From assembly GCA_023954035.1 (NCBI GenBank), contig JAMLIT010000028.1:1-49047 (forward strand): a stretch of 49,047 bases of DNA, read 5' to 3'. The translations under genes were made by a program, and so were the position numbers. Positions 1-8,850 of the stretch are shown here, piece by piece. Below the pieces are notes generated by a model that worked only from the letters and a program-made list of their open reading frames with translations, was not told the origin of the DNA and did no database searches. The number at the start of each line of letters is the position of its first letter. Positions within the stretch are counted from its first letter, which is position 1. This stretch comes from Burkholderiaceae bacterium. GTDB taxonomy: Bacteria; Pseudomonadota; Gammaproteobacteria; Burkholderiales; Burkholderiaceae_C.

Positions 1-2
1 CT

Positions 3-464
3 GCGCAAGGGGCTGACGATGCCAGCGCACCCGAGCGACTGGCGCACACCCTCAAGTCGGTGGCGGGCAGCATGGGCGCGCGGGGTGTGCAGTCTGCAGC
101 GGCGGCACTGGAAGGCGCCTGCCGAAAAGGCGAATCAGCCCTGTGCATCGATGCCTTGCTGGACAAGGTGGCCATTGAACTGGCCCCGGTACTCGAAGGC
201 CTGGCCGCGCTGCTGACGCCCCCCGTGGCTGCTGCGCCCCCCGCTGCACACCCTGCCGAGCCAGCGCAGCTGCGTGCATTGCTCAAGGAACTGGAAGCCC
301 TGCTGACTGCGGGCGATTCCGGCTCACAGGATTGGATGGCGGCGCATTCCGGGCAGTTGCAGGCCGCCTGCCCGCAAGCCCATCAGGCCATTGCCGATGC
401 GGTCGAAAATTTTGATTTCGAAGCCGCGCTGGCCCTGCTGCAGGAGGCCTGCCTGACGCCGTAG
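3..464 (+). CDS. C-terminal Hpt domain of a phosphorelay protein (5' truncated by window edge)
   Basis: The frame is open from the left edge and ends with TAG at 462-464. The first visible residues include the histidine phosphotransfer signature AHTLKSVAGSMGA, whose His codon is at 45-47; this is the residue that carries the phosphate in Hpt domains. About 150 residues are visible. An Ala/Pro linker around 225-250 separates the Hpt helix bundle from a second helical stretch. Such domains normally end large hybrid sensor kinases, so the missing upstream part is probably a membrane-bound kinase. That is inference, because no kinase domain is in the window. The gene converges with the REC-GGDEF gene, leaving one base between the two stop codons, and the pair could be one phosphorelay. 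GTG at 60 is an internal codon, not the start. Confidence 0.75.
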   Translation, partial: AQGADDASAPERLAHTLKSVAGSMGARGVQSAAAALEGACRKGESALCIDALLDKVAIELAPVLEGLAALLTPPVAAAPPAAHPAEPAQLRALLKELEALLTAGDSGSQDWMAAHSGQLQAACPQAHQAIADAVENFDFEAALALLQEACLTP

Positions 465-465
465 G

Positions 466-1386
466 TCAGCGGCTGCGGGCCACAAAGGCATTGCGCCCCG
501 CACCCTTGGCCTCGTACAGGGCCGCGTCTGCCAGGTCCACCAGGGCCTGTGCGGGTTCGTCGGCCTGGGGTATGGCGGTGGACACTCCCAGGCTGATGGT
601 GACATGCCTGTGCGTGGATGATTGGGCGTGCTCCAGGCCTAGCGCCTCGATGGCTGCACGCATCTTTTCGGCCAGGCGGCTAGCGCCAATGTGGTCGGTG
701 GATGGCAGCAGGCAGCCAAACTCCTCGCCGCCGCAGCGCGCCACCAGGTCGGTGGGCCGTGTCACGCACGCGGCCAAGGCACGGGCCACCTCCATCAGGC
801 ATTGGTCGCCTCCGGGGTGACCGTAATGGTCGTTGTAGGCCTTGAAATGGTCAATGTCGACGGCAATGAGCGACACCGGTGTTTTTGTGCGCGCAGCGCG
901 CTGCCACTCCTGGACGAGGCTGTCGTCAAAGCGACGCCGGTTGCTGATGCCGGTGAGGTGGTCTTGCGTGGTCAGCTGTTCGAGCAGGTCGCGGCTGCGC
1001 TTGAGCTCGATGTGGTTGCGCACCCGGGCCTGCACGATGGACGGGCGAATGGGCTTGACGATGTAGTCGATCGCGCCCAGCGACAGGCCCCGGGCCTCGT
1101 CCTCCTCGTCATCGCGCGACGAGACAAATAGCACTGGAATGCGGGCCGTGACCGGGTTCTGCTTGAGCCGGGCGCACACCTCGTAGCCATCCATGCCGGG
1201 CATCATCACGTCGAGCAAAATCAGGTCGGGCGGCTCGGCTGCCGTGGCCAGTGCCAGGGCGCGCTCGCCATTGATCGCTACCTTGACCCGGTAGTCCTGT
1301 TTGAGCACCGCCGAAATCACCTGCAGGTTCTCGGGAGAATCATCCACCACCAGAATGTTTGCCTGTGCGTGCATCAGCGGCCCCAT
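466..1386 (-). CDS. Response regulator with REC and GGDEF domains (diguanylate cyclase)
   Basis: The product is about 306 residues. The N-terminal receiver domain has the acidic pocket VVDD near residue 15, the phosphoacceptor Asp in LILLDVMMPGMDG near residue 58 and the conserved Lys in YIVKPI. The C-terminal diguanylate cyclase domain has an intact GGEEF active site. An RPTD motif lies five residues before it, which fits the RxxD allosteric inhibition site. Predicted role: phosphorylation-controlled synthesis of cyclic di-GMP in the cytoplasm. The frame stays open well upstream, but homology begins at MHAQANILVVDD, so I chose ATG at 1386; ATG at 1374 is the alternative. No strong Shine-Dalgarno sequence is seen at either. 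The convergent Hpt protein is a plausible phosphodonor, which is inference from position only. Confidence 0.9.
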   Translation of the reverse strand: MGPLMHAQANILVVDDSPENLQVISAVLKQDYRVKVAINGERALALATAAEPPDLILLDVMMPGMDGYEVCARLKQNPVTARIPVLFVSSRDDEEDEARGLSLGAIDYIVKPIRPSIVQARVRNHIELKRSRDLLEQLTTQDHLTGISNRRRFDDSLVQEWQRAARTKTPVSLIAVDIDHFKAYNDHYGHPGGDQCLMEVARALAACVTRPTDLVARCGGEEFGCLLPSTDHIGASRLAEKMRAAIEALGLEHAQSSTHRHVTISLGVSTAIPQADEPAQALVDLADAALYEAKGAGRNAFVARSR

Positions 1387-1670
1387 GTTGCGTTGACGGG
1401 CGGTAAAAACGTTACCGAATGTAGGTGCTGCCAAAAAGCATAGGCCCTTTCGGAAGAGTCGACACCGCAAACCCACGCTCAACTGCGCTGGATCAAAGCA
1501 GGGAACATTCCGTTCGCCCTTCCATGCTTTTAGCGCATAGGGCCAAGTGGATCCCAAGGAGCCTCGCGCAGGCAACCGGTGATCTTTCAGACGCGAAAGC
1601 CCCTCCTGGCTGTACAGCTCAATTTGATTAAGCAGCGCCGATTCGCGGCAGCTAGCAGAAGTCATCCGGG

Positions 1671-2273
1671 CTATACCCAGCCCACGGCCCCGAGCAAGGC
1701 GCCCGCAGCCAGCAGCCACAGCAGGTGCAGCCGGGTGCGCCAGACCAGCAGGCCGCAGACAAGGCTCAGCAGCCACAGTGGCCAGTCGGTGGCTGCCACG
1801 CCGTGCGCGCGTCCCAGCACCCAGGCAGTGGCGCACACCAGTCCGACCACGATGGGCGCCATGCCCTGGCGAAAGGCGCGGACGCTGCGGCGCTGGCGGT
1901 TGCGGTGGGCCCAGCGCGTGGCCAGCAGGGTGAGTGTCGTGCTGGGCAGCATGATGCCCAGCATGCACACGGCGGCGCCCATCAGCGCCCAGGCCCAGGT
2001 GGCTGCGGCGCTGCTGCCGGCCTGCGCTGCCGCGTTCAGCCCCACATTCCAGCCGAGCAGTGCGATGAACAACACATTGGGGCCGGGAGCCGCCTGCGCG
2101 AGTGCAATGCTGGCGCCAAACTGGGGGTCGCTGATCCAGCCATGCTCCGCCACCAGGATGCGGTGCATGTCGGGCGCCGTGCTGATGGCGCCGCCCACTG
2201 CCATCAGCGACAGCGCGAGGTAGTAGCCCAGCAGGTGCAGCCAGCTTGACCAGTCCAGCGCCATGGCCGTCAT
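1671..2273 (-). CDS. chrA: Chromate transporter family protein, second half of a short-chain pair
   Basis: The product is 200 residues with about five or six hydrophobic segments. It contains the CHR-family signature around AQAAPGPNVLFIALLGW. It matches a one-domain (about 190 residue) CHR protein; such short-chain proteins occur as adjacent pairs that together replace one bidomain ChrA. The start ATG at 2273 overlaps the stop of the upstream partner in an ATGA arrangement, implying translational coupling and equal amounts of the two halves. The likely function is anion export (chromate/sulfate antiport in characterised members) at the inner membrane. The substrate here is unproven, because many CHR proteins have not been tested. 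Confidence 0.88.
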   Translation of the reverse strand: MTAMALDWSSWLHLLGYYLALSLMAVGGAISTAPDMHRILVAEHGWISDPQFGASIALAQAAPGPNVLFIALLGWNVGLNAAAQAGSSAAATWAWALMGAAVCMLGIMLPSTTLTLLATRWAHRNRQRRSVRAFRQGMAPIVVGLVCATAWVLGRAHGVAATDWPLWLLSLVCGLLVWRTRLHLLWLLAAGALLGAVGWV

Positions 2274-2848
2274 GGCCGCCCCAACCGGTGCCAGCTGAGC
2301 GCGCAGGCTGCGCCGCCCAGAACCAGCAGGACCCACGGCAGCGGAATACGCAATCCAGCAATGGCCAGGGTGGTGAGCAAGGCCAGCGCACCGGCCGTGC
2401 GCCAGCCCAGCGGGTGCTGGAGCAGGGCCGTGCCCAGCTTGATGGCCATGCCGCCTATCAGGCCAGCGGCCACGGCGCCCATGCCGCGCAAGGCTCCCGC
2501 CATGGCAGGGTGGTCGGCAAAATGCGCATACACCGTGGCTGCGATCAGCAGCAAGACCGTAGGCGCCGCCAGCATGCCCGCCAGCGCCGCCAGCGCGCCG
2601 CGCACACCGAAGTAGCGGTCGCCCATCATCACGGCAAGGTTGACCACATTGGGCCCCGGCATGACCTGGGCGACGGCCCAATCCTCAATGAATTCCTCGT
2701 TCGTCATCCAGCGCCGGCGCTCTACCAGTTCGCGCTGCACCACGGCCAGCACGCCGCCAAAGCCCTGCAGAGCCAGGCTGGTAAAGGCGAGACACAGGGC
2801 GCGGGGATTTTCCGGGCGGAACGCCGGAGTCTGCGATGGGGGAGTCAT
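2270..2848 (-). CDS. chrA: Chromate transporter family protein, first half of a short-chain pair
   Basis: The product is 192 residues. The N-terminal half carries LAFTSLALQGFGGV and RRWMTNEEFIEDWAVAQVMPGPN, the typical CHR-domain loop and PGPN motif. Several transmembrane stretches follow. I chose ATG at 2848; TTG at 2851 directly precedes it. Its TGA overlaps the ATG of the second CHR gene, so the two form a coupled bicistronic unit on the minus strand. The leader upstream of the start holds a copy of the dispersed palindromic repeat. No ChrB-type regulator is seen next to it, so chromate induction cannot be inferred. Confidence 0.88.
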   Translation of the reverse strand: MTPPSQTPAFRPENPRALCLAFTSLALQGFGGVLAVVQRELVERRRWMTNEEFIEDWAVAQVMPGPNVVNLAVMMGDRYFGVRGALAALAGMLAAPTVLLLIAATVYAHFADHPAMAGALRGMGAVAAGLIGGMAIKLGTALLQHPLGWRTAGALALLTTLAIAGLRIPLPWVLLVLGGAACALSWHRLGRP

Positions 2849-2860
2849 CAAAAATCAATT

Positions 2861-2909
2861 AAAAATGGCTTCTAGCGCTTATCTGTATTGCCTAAAAAGC
2901 TATTTATTT
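2861..2909 (+). repeat. Dispersed AGCGCT palindromic repeat, copy 1
   Basis: The sequence reads AAATGGCTTCTAGCGCTTAT, a short centre, then AAAAAGCTATTTATTT. It aligns with the copies at 10281, 26403, 31326 and 34901, sharing GGCTTC-AGCGCTTAT and AGCTATT. The second AGCGCT arm is degenerate here (CTAAAA). It lies directly upstream of the chrA pair, where it could be part of the leader or promoter region. Confidence 0.7.
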
Positions 2910-3007
2910 GGGAGTATCTATGCGGCTGGTGCGTGGCGATTCCGATGGCGATGCTACGCCGGTAGGCAGCACCGCGCTGGTGCGCACGCCGGGTTCCGCG
3001 GTGCACG

Positions 3008-3055
3008 CGCCCAAAGAAAAGGGCCGGTGGAAACACCGGCCCTTTTCTTTGGGCG
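3008..3055. terminator. Perfect 22-bp hairpin with GAAA loop, bidirectional intrinsic terminator
   Basis: The arms 3008-3029 and 3034-3055 are exact reverse complements around the tetraloop GAAA. The outer part of each arm is A- or T-rich, so transcripts from either direction end a GC-rich stem with a run like TTTTCTTT. That fits a bidirectional terminator. It sits 18 bases after the stop of the small membrane-peptide gene on the minus strand, and insulates that gene from the chrA pair. Confidence 0.85.
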
Positions 3056-3072
3056 AGCAGGTTGGTGATGCG

Positions 3073-3147
3073 TCAAAAAACGCCGAACAGCATCAGCAGC
3101 AGCACAACGCTCAGTGGGACTCCCAGAAGCCAGGCAATGATGGGCAT
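3073..3147 (-). CDS. 24-residue single-span membrane peptide
   Basis: A very short frame begins with ATG at 3147, preceded by AAGGAG about six to seven bases upstream, the clearest ribosome binding site in this part of the window. The product starts MPIIAWLLGVPLSVV and is almost entirely hydrophobic, with one Pro near the middle and no charged residue, so a single membrane helix is expected. It is followed 18 bases later by a perfect hairpin terminator, which supports a discrete transcription unit. I do not recognise a named family with confidence. The function is unknown; small membrane peptides often modulate a transporter or envelope complex. The neighbouring gene upstream on the same strand is an AI-2E family permease. 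Confidence 0.65.
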   Translation of the reverse strand: MPIIAWLLGVPLSVVLLLMLFGVF

Positions 3148-3239
3148 ATCGATCTCCTTGGTTTTCAGATGGTTCCACTGTAGTAGCGCCGCCCGGCCGA
3201 GGGCGTGGGCCAAAGCCAAGGGAGGATGTAGCCTCTTGC

Positions 3240-4289
3240 CTACAGGTTGTCGCCCGGCGCAAACAGGTCCCAGCAGGCCATGAACAGCGCGGCCACCACC
3301 GGCCCGATGACGAAGCCATTGAGGCCCAACAGCGTCATTCCGCCCAGAGTGGACACCAGGATCACATAGTCGGGCATCTTGGTGTCGCGCCCGACCAGAA
3401 TGGGGCGCAGGACGTTGTCCACCATGCCGATGACCGCGACGCCAAAGACGGTCAGCACCGCTGCCTGCCAGAACGCGCCCGTGGCCAGGAAGTAGATGGC
3501 TACCGGAGCCCAGATCAGGCCCGCGCCGATGGCGGGCAACAAGGACAGGAAAGCCATCAGCACCCCCCACAGAATGGGGCCTTGCACGCCTAGCACCCAA
3601 AAAATCAAGCCCCCCAGCAGTCCCTGGCTGGCGGCCACCATGAGATTTCCCTTGAGCGTGGCGCGAATCACGGTCGTGAACTTGCTGCTCAGGTTGGCTT
3701 TCTGGCTTTCCTTGAGCGGTACGGCGTTGCGGATGCGGGCGGCGAGTGTTCGGCCATCGCGCAGCAAAAAGAACAGCAGGTAGAGCATGACGCCCAGGCT
3801 GACCACGAACTGCAGCGTGTTCTGGCCAATGTTGAGGGCCCGCGTGGCAATCAGCTGGCTGGCCTGGACGGAGACTGCTGACAGCTTGTCCTGCAGGGCG
3901 GAAACGCTTGTCAGCTGCATGCGGTCGAGCCAGCCCATCGCCCAGGCCGGCATGGCATCGATCACCTGCTGGAAGTAGGCGCCAAAATTCAGTTGGCCCG
4001 AGCGGATGCGCTCGTACAAGAGGGTTGCCTCCTGCACCAGCGCCACGCTGAGCAGGCTCACAGGCAGGATGACCAGCACCAGGCAGAGCAGCAAGGTGCA
4101 AAGCGCTGCGAGGTTGCGGTGGCGCGGCATGCGCGAGAGCAGCCGGCGGTGCAGCGGAGCAAACAGGATGGCCAGTGCCACGCCCCAGAACACCGCTTCG
4201 TAATACGGCCAGAGGATGGCCAGAAACGCGATGGAGACTGCAACGAGGAGCAACAGGAAGCTGCGGTCTTGAAGTTTCGGGTCGGTCAT
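3240..4289 (-). CDS. AI-2E/PerM family permease
   Basis: The product is 349 residues with about eight hydrophobic segments in the usual arrangement for this family: paired N-terminal helices, a long polar loop (about 90-190), then a cluster of C-terminal helices containing LLPAIGAGLIWAP and VDNVLRPILVG. The VDN-LRP motif is characteristic of the family. Members were named for a proposed autoinducer-2 exporter (TqsA), but others are Na+/H+ antiporters or have no known substrate, so the substrate is undetermined. I chose ATG at 4289 because the preceding in-frame residues are not family-like and because the protein then begins MTDPKLQDRS, with an AGGA element about ten bases upstream. Confidence 0.85.
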   Translation of the reverse strand: MTDPKLQDRSFLLLLVAVSIAFLAILWPYYEAVFWGVALAILFAPLHRRLLSRMPRHRNLAALCTLLLCLVLVILPVSLLSVALVQEATLLYERIRSGQLNFGAYFQQVIDAMPAWAMGWLDRMQLTSVSALQDKLSAVSVQASQLIATRALNIGQNTLQFVVSLGVMLYLLFFLLRDGRTLAARIRNAVPLKESQKANLSSKFTTVIRATLKGNLMVAASQGLLGGLIFWVLGVQGPILWGVLMAFLSLLPAIGAGLIWAPVAIYFLATGAFWQAAVLTVFGVAVIGMVDNVLRPILVGRDTKMPDYVILVSTLGGMTLLGLNGFVIGPVVAALFMACWDLFAPGDNL

Positions 4290-4533
4290 GAAAGCAGGTC
4301 CTGGCAGGAGAAATGGAGCGGCGTGCGGGGCGGGGTGGGCGCGCGAGGGCTGAATGTACCGGAGCGGCGCCTGGCCCGGTGAAAGCCCGGCGAAAGCGTA
4401 TCGATGGCACAATGGCGTCCGTACCAAGGCCCTTCCCCAGCCACAGTCGCATCCGCCAATCGGTTCAGCCGTGTCGCGGAAGGTTTCTTAAACCACCCCA
4501 TGCTTTCAGGAGAAAGCGAAAGGCCAGCGGAAC

Positions 4534-7413
4534 ATGAGCGAGACCCCGTCCGTCTATCAAGCCTACCGAGGCAACACCTATCTTTTCGGCGGCAACGCGC
4601 CCTACGTCGAAGAACTCTACGAGAATTACCTGGCCAACCCAGGCAGCGTACCCGACAACTGGCGCGACTATTTTGACGCGCTCCAGCACGTGCCTGCGGC
4701 CGACGGCAGCGACGCGCGGGACGTTCCGCACCTGCCCGTAGTCAGCGCTTTTGCCGAACGCGCCAAGCAGGGTGTCACCACCGTGGTCCAGGCGCACGGT
4801 GCCGATTCCGATCTGGGGCGCAAGCGTGTTTCCGTACAGCAGCTCATTGCGGCGTATCGCAACGTGGGTCAGCGCTGGGCCGATCTGGATCCGCTCAAGC
4901 GGACGGAGCGACCGGACATCCCGGAACTGGAGCCCGCGTTCTACGGCCTCAAGGACGCCGATCAGGAAACGGTGTTCAACACCAGCAACACCTTCTTCGG
5001 CAAGGAGACCATGCCGCTGCGCGAAATGATCAACGCGCTGCGCGAAACCTATTGCGGCGCCATCGGCGCAGAGTTCATGTACGCCACCGACCAGACGCAA
5101 AAGCGCTGGTGGCAGCAAAAGCTCGAGAGTATCCGCGCCAAGCCGGTGTTCAATGCCGAGCAGAAAAAACACATTCTCGAGCGCCTGACCGCGGCCGAGG
5201 GCCTGGAGCGCTTCCTGCACACAAAATACGTTGGCCAGAAGCGCTTTTCGCTCGAAGGCGGCGAGAGTTTCATCGTCGCCATGGACGAGCTGATCCAGTC
5301 CGCTGGCCGCAGGGGCGTGCAGGAAATTGTCATTGGCATGGCCCACCGCGGGCGTCTGAACGTGCTGGTCAACACCCTGGGAAAGATGCCCAAGGACTTG
5401 TTCGCCGAGTTTGACCACACGGCGCCCGAAGACCTCCCTTCGGGCGACGTCAAGTACCACCAGGGCTTCAGCTCGGATGTCTCCACGCCCGGCGGTCCGG
5501 TGCACCTGACCCTGGCGTTCAACCCCTCGCACCTGGAAATCGTCAACCCGGTGGTCGAGGGCTCGGTGCGCGCGCGCATGGACCGCCGCGGCGACCCCCA
5601 CGGCAAACAGGTGCTGCCCGTGCTGGTGCACGGCGACGCGGCCTTTGCGGGGCAAGGCGTCATCCAGGAGACGCTTGCGCTGGCACAGACGCGCGGTTAC
5701 TCCACCGGCGGCACGGTCCACATCGTCATCAACAACCAGATCGGGTTTACCACCAGCGACCCGCGCGACAGCCGCTCCACGCTGTACTGCACCGACGTGG
5801 TCAAGATGATCGAGTCGCCCGTGCTGCACGTCAACGGCGATGACCCGGAAGCCGTGGCGCTGGCGACGCAGCTCGCGCTGGAGTTTCGCATGGAGTTCCG
5901 CAAGGACGTCGTGGTCGACATCATCTGCTTTCGCAAGCTCGGCCACAACGAGCAGGACACTCCCAGCCTGACACAGCCGCTGATGTACAAGAAGATCGGC
6001 CAGCACCCCGGCACGCGCAAGATGTACGCCGACCGCCTGGCCGCGCAGGGCCTGGGCAGCGAGCTGGGCGACGAGATGGTGCGCGACTACCGCGCCGCCA
6101 TGGACGCGGGCCGCCACACCGCAGAGCGCGTTCTGACCAATTTCAAGAGCAAATACGCCGTCGACTGGACCCCGTTCCTGGGCAAGAAATGGACCGACTT
6201 CGGCGACACCGCCATTCCACTGGCCGAGTGGAAGCGCCTGGCCGAGCGCATCACCACCATTCCCGAATCGATCACGCCACACCAGCTGGTGAGAAAGGTC
6301 TACGACGACCGCGCCGCCATGGGCCGTGGCGAGCACCCGGTGGACTGGGGCATGGGCGAGCACATGGCATTTGCCTCGCTGGTGGCCAGCGGCTACCCGG
6401 TGCGCCTCTCGGGCGAGGACTGCGGCCGCGGCACCTTCACGCACCGCCACGCCGTCATTCACGACCAGAAGCGCGAGAAGTGGAGCGAGGGCACGTACAC
6501 CCCGCTGCAAAACGTGACCGAGAACCAGGCGCCGTTCACGGTAATCGACTCCATCCTGTCCGAGGAAGCGGTGCTGGCTTTCGAGTACGGCTATGCCTCC
6601 AACGATCCGAACACCCTGGTCATCTGGGAGGCGCAGTTCGGTGATTTCGCCAATGGCGCGCAGGTCGTGATCGACCAGTTCATTGCCTCCGGCGAAGTCA
6701 AATGGGGGCGCGTCAACGGCATCACGCTGATGCTGCCGCACGGCTACGAAGGCCAGGGCCCCGAACACAGCTCGGCGCGTCTGGAGCGCTTCATGCAGTT
6801 GTCGGCCGATACCAACATGCAGGTCGTCCAGCCGACGACGGCCAGCCAGATCTTCCACCTGCTGCGACGCCAGATGGTACGCAGCCTGAGGAAGCCGCTG
6901 ATCATCATGACGCCCAAGTCCCTGCTGCGCAACAAGGACGCGGCCTCGCCCTTGTCCGAGTTCACCCAGGGGGGCTTTCAGACCGTGATCCCCGAGCAGG
7001 ACGAGGACGTTCTCGCCCATGCGGCCAAGGTCAAGCGCGTGATCGTCTGCTCGGGCAAGGTCTACTACGACCTGGTCAAGCGCCGCGCGGAGCTCCAACG
7101 GCAGGACGCCGCGATCGTGCGGGTCGAGCAGCTCTATCCGTTCCCGCACAAGGCCTTCGCCGCGGAACTCAAGCGTTTTCCCAAGGCGACGGAGCTGGTG
7201 TGGTGCCAGGACGAACCGCAGAACCAGGGCGCCTGGTTCTTCGTACAGCACTACATCCACGAAAACATGAGTGATGGGCAAAAGCTGGGCTATTCGGGCC
7301 GTGCGGCGTCGGCTTCGCCAGCGGTCGGCTACGCGCACCTGCACCAGGAACAGCAAAAGGCGCTGGTCGAAGGCGCGTTCGCCAAGCTCAAGGGGTTTGT
7401 GCTGTCCAAGTAA
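4534..7413 (+). CDS. sucA: 2-oxoglutarate dehydrogenase E1 component
   Basis: The product is 959 residues, the normal length for OdhA/SucA. It catalyses thiamine-diphosphate-dependent decarboxylation of 2-oxoglutarate and succinyl transfer to the E2 lipoyl group in the TCA cycle. Visible motifs are the N-terminal E2-interacting segment AYRGNTYLFGGNAPYVEELY, IGMAHRGRLNVLVN, the thiamine-diphosphate/Mg region GDAAFAGQG to NNQIGFTTSDP, and the transketolase-type pyrimidine domain with GRGTFTHRHAV and LPHGYEGQGPEHSSAR. It starts at ATG 4534 after a weak purine-rich leader. It is followed 48 bases later by sucB, as expected for one operon (sucA-sucB-lpd). Its cofactor is the end product of the thiamine genes 15-20 kb away in this window. 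Confidence 0.98.
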   Translation: MSETPSVYQAYRGNTYLFGGNAPYVEELYENYLANPGSVPDNWRDYFDALQHVPAADGSDARDVPHLPVVSAFAERAKQGVTTVVQAHGADSDLGRKRVSVQQLIAAYRNVGQRWADLDPLKRTERPDIPELEPAFYGLKDADQETVFNTSNTFFGKETMPLREMINALRETYCGAIGAEFMYATDQTQKRWWQQKLESIRAKPVFNAEQKKHILERLTAAEGLERFLHTKYVGQKRFSLEGGESFIVAMDELIQSAGRRGVQEIVIGMAHRGRLNVLVNTLGKMPKDLFAEFDHTAPEDLPSGDVKYHQGFSSDVSTPGGPVHLTLAFNPSHLEIVNPVVEGSVRARMDRRGDPHGKQVLPVLVHGDAAFAGQGVIQETLALAQTRGYSTGGTVHIVINNQIGFTTSDPRDSRSTLYCTDVVKMIESPVLHVNGDDPEAVALATQLALEFRMEFRKDVVVDIICFRKLGHNEQDTPSLTQPLMYKKIGQHPGTRKMYADRLAAQGLGSELGDEMVRDYRAAMDAGRHTAERVLTNFKSKYAVDWTPFLGKKWTDFGDTAIPLAEWKRLAERITTIPESITPHQLVRKVYDDRAAMGRGEHPVDWGMGEHMAFASLVASGYPVRLSGEDCGRGTFTHRHAVIHDQKREKWSEGTYTPLQNVTENQAPFTVIDSILSEEAVLAFEYGYASNDPNTLVIWEAQFGDFANGAQVVIDQFIASGEVKWGRVNGITLMLPHGYEGQGPEHSSARLERFMQLSADTNMQVVQPTTASQIFHLLRRQMVRSLRKPLIIMTPKSLLRNKDAASPLSEFTQGGFQTVIPEQDEDVLAHAAKVKRVIVCSGKVYYDLVKRRAELQRQDAAIVRVEQLYPFPHKAFAAELKRFPKATELVWCQDEPQNQGAWFFVQHYIHENMSDGQKLGYSGRAASASPAVGYAHLHQEQQKALVEGAFAKLKGFVLSK

Positions 7414-7461
7414 GGCGGCAACCCGACTCCAGAACAAACCCCAAATTCCCGAAAGATTGAT

Positions 7462-8718
7462 ATGGCTATCGTAGAAGTCAAGGTTCCTCAGCTCTCCGAA
7501 TCCGTGGCCGAAGCCACGCTGCTCAACTGGAAAAAGAAGGCCGGCGAAGCCGTCGCCATCGACGAAATCCTGATCGAGATCGAAACCGACAAAGTGGTGC
7601 TGGAGGTGCCCGCTCCCGCGGCCGGTGTCCTGAGCGAGATCGTCGAGCAAGACGGCGCCACGGTGGCCGCCGAGCAGCTCATTGCCCGCATCGATACCGA
7701 GGCGGTCGCCGGGGCGGCGGCTCCCGCCAGCGCCCCCGCTGCGTCCGCGGCCCCTGCGCCGGCGCCTGCCGCGGCTGGCGCCAGCAAGGGCGACGTGGCC
7801 ATGCCTGCGGCAGCCAAACTGCTGGCCGACAACAAGATGACGGCCAGCGACGTCGCCGGCACCGGGCGCGACGGCCGGGTGACCAAAGGCGACGTGCTGG
7901 GCGCCATGGCCACCGGTTCGGGCAAGGCAGCCGCGGCGCCCAGCAGCATTCCCACCGGCGTGCCGACAAAGGCGCTGCCGCAGGTGGCTGCGCCTTCGAG
8001 CGCCGCAAGCCTGGGCGAGCGGCCCGAGCAGCGCGTTCCCATGAGCCGGCTGCGCGCGCGCATCGCCGAGCGGCTGCTGCAGTCGCAATCGACCAACGCC
8101 ATCCTGACCACGTTCAACGAAGTGAACATGGCACCTGTGATGGAGATGCGCAAAAAGTTCCAGGACGCCTTCACCAAGGAGCACGGCGTCAAGATCGGCT
8201 TCATGAGTTTCTTCGTCAAGGCAGCGGTGCACGCGCTCAAGAAGTTTCCGGTGATCAACGCCAGCGTGGACGGCAACGACATCGTCTACCACGGCTATTT
8301 CGACATCGGCATCGCCGTGGGCAGTCCGCGGGGCCTGGTGGTACCGATCTTGCGCAATGCCGACCAGATGAGCTTTGCCCAGATCGAGAAACAGATTGCC
8401 GAGTTCGGCAAGAAGGCCCAGGAAGGCAAGCTCGGCATCGAGGACATGACCGGCGGCACCTTCTCCATCAGCAATGGCGGCACCTTCGGCTCCATGCTGT
8501 CCACACCCATCATCAACCCGCCGCAATCGGCCATCCTGGGCGTGCACGCCACGAAAGATCGCGCCGTGGTGGAGAACGGACAGATCGTCATCCGCCCGAT
8601 GAACTACCTTGCAATGAGCTATGACCATCGCATCATCGACGGCCGCGAAGCCGTTCTCGGTCTGGTAGCGATGAAGGAAGCACTGGAAGATCCTTCGCGG
8701 CTTCTCTTTGATATTTAA
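7462..8718 (+). CDS. sucB: Dihydrolipoyllysine-residue succinyltransferase, E2 of 2-oxoglutarate dehydrogenase
   Basis: The product is 418 residues. Domain order is a single lipoyl domain (about 1-78) with the lipoylated Lys44 in [11 protein letters not shown], an Ala/Pro-rich linker (about 80-110), a peripheral subunit-binding domain with [12 protein letters not shown] (about 113-150), a second Ala-rich linker, and the catalytic acyltransferase domain ending in [13 protein letters not shown] with the catalytic His and Asp. It transfers succinyl groups from E1 to CoA and forms the core of the complex. The start ATG at 7462 is preceded by GAAAGA. The single lipoyl domain and sucA neighbour distinguish it from the pyruvate dehydrogenase E2, which in this group usually has more lipoyl domains. 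Confidence 0.98.
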   Translation: MAIVEVKVPQLSESVAEATLLNWKKKAGEAVAIDEILIEIETDKVVLEVPAPAAGVLSEIVEQDGATVAAEQLIARIDTEAVAGAAAPASAPAASAAPAPAPAAAGASKGDVAMPAAAKLLADNKMTASDVAGTGRDGRVTKGDVLGAMATGSGKAAAAPSSIPTGVPTKALPQVAAPSSAASLGERPEQRVPMSRLRARIAERLLQSQSTNAILTTFNEVNMAPVMEMRKKFQDAFTKEHGVKIGFMSFFVKAAVHALKKFPVINASVDGNDIVYHGYFDIGIAVGSPRGLVVPILRNADQMSFAQIEKQIAEFGKKAQEGKLGIEDMTGGTFSISNGGTFGSMLSTPIINPPQSAILGVHATKDRAVVENGQIVIRPMNYLAMSYDHRIIDGREAVLGLVAMKEALEDPSRLLFDI

Positions 8719-8722
8719 ACCA

Positions 8723-8812
8723 CCCCCGAAGCGCCTTCGGCTCTCTCCCCTCAAGGGGGCGCACCCAGCGGCCCGGCAAAGCCGGTTGCGCGGGTGCCCT
8801 GGCGATGGCCGG
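8723..8812 (+). repeat. GC-rich repeat with CCCCC/GGGGG hairpin between sucB and lpd, copy 1 of a second family
   Basis: It begins just after the sucB stop. CCCCC at 8723-8727 pairs with GGGGG at 8755-8759, enclosing a smaller CGAAG-CTTCG hairpin. It is followed by GC-rich sequence with GCGGCCCGG and CGGGTGCCC. A related arrangement (CCCCC, GCG-rich inner stem, GGGGG, then GCAGCGGGGCGGCCC) follows the GST gene at 33846. It may attenuate transcription or protect the 3' end between the two operon genes. The family assignment rests on only two local copies. Confidence 0.5.
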
Positions 8813-8850
8813 CCGCAGGGGAGCGTCAGCTGATCTTCAAGGAGCACAAC

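Noticed and set aside
1387-1670. Leader of the REC-GGDEF gene as a cyclic di-GMP or other riboswitch
   Set aside because: The conserved GEMM and THI blocks are absent; no consistent stem set was found. The 284 bases hold no gene I can support.
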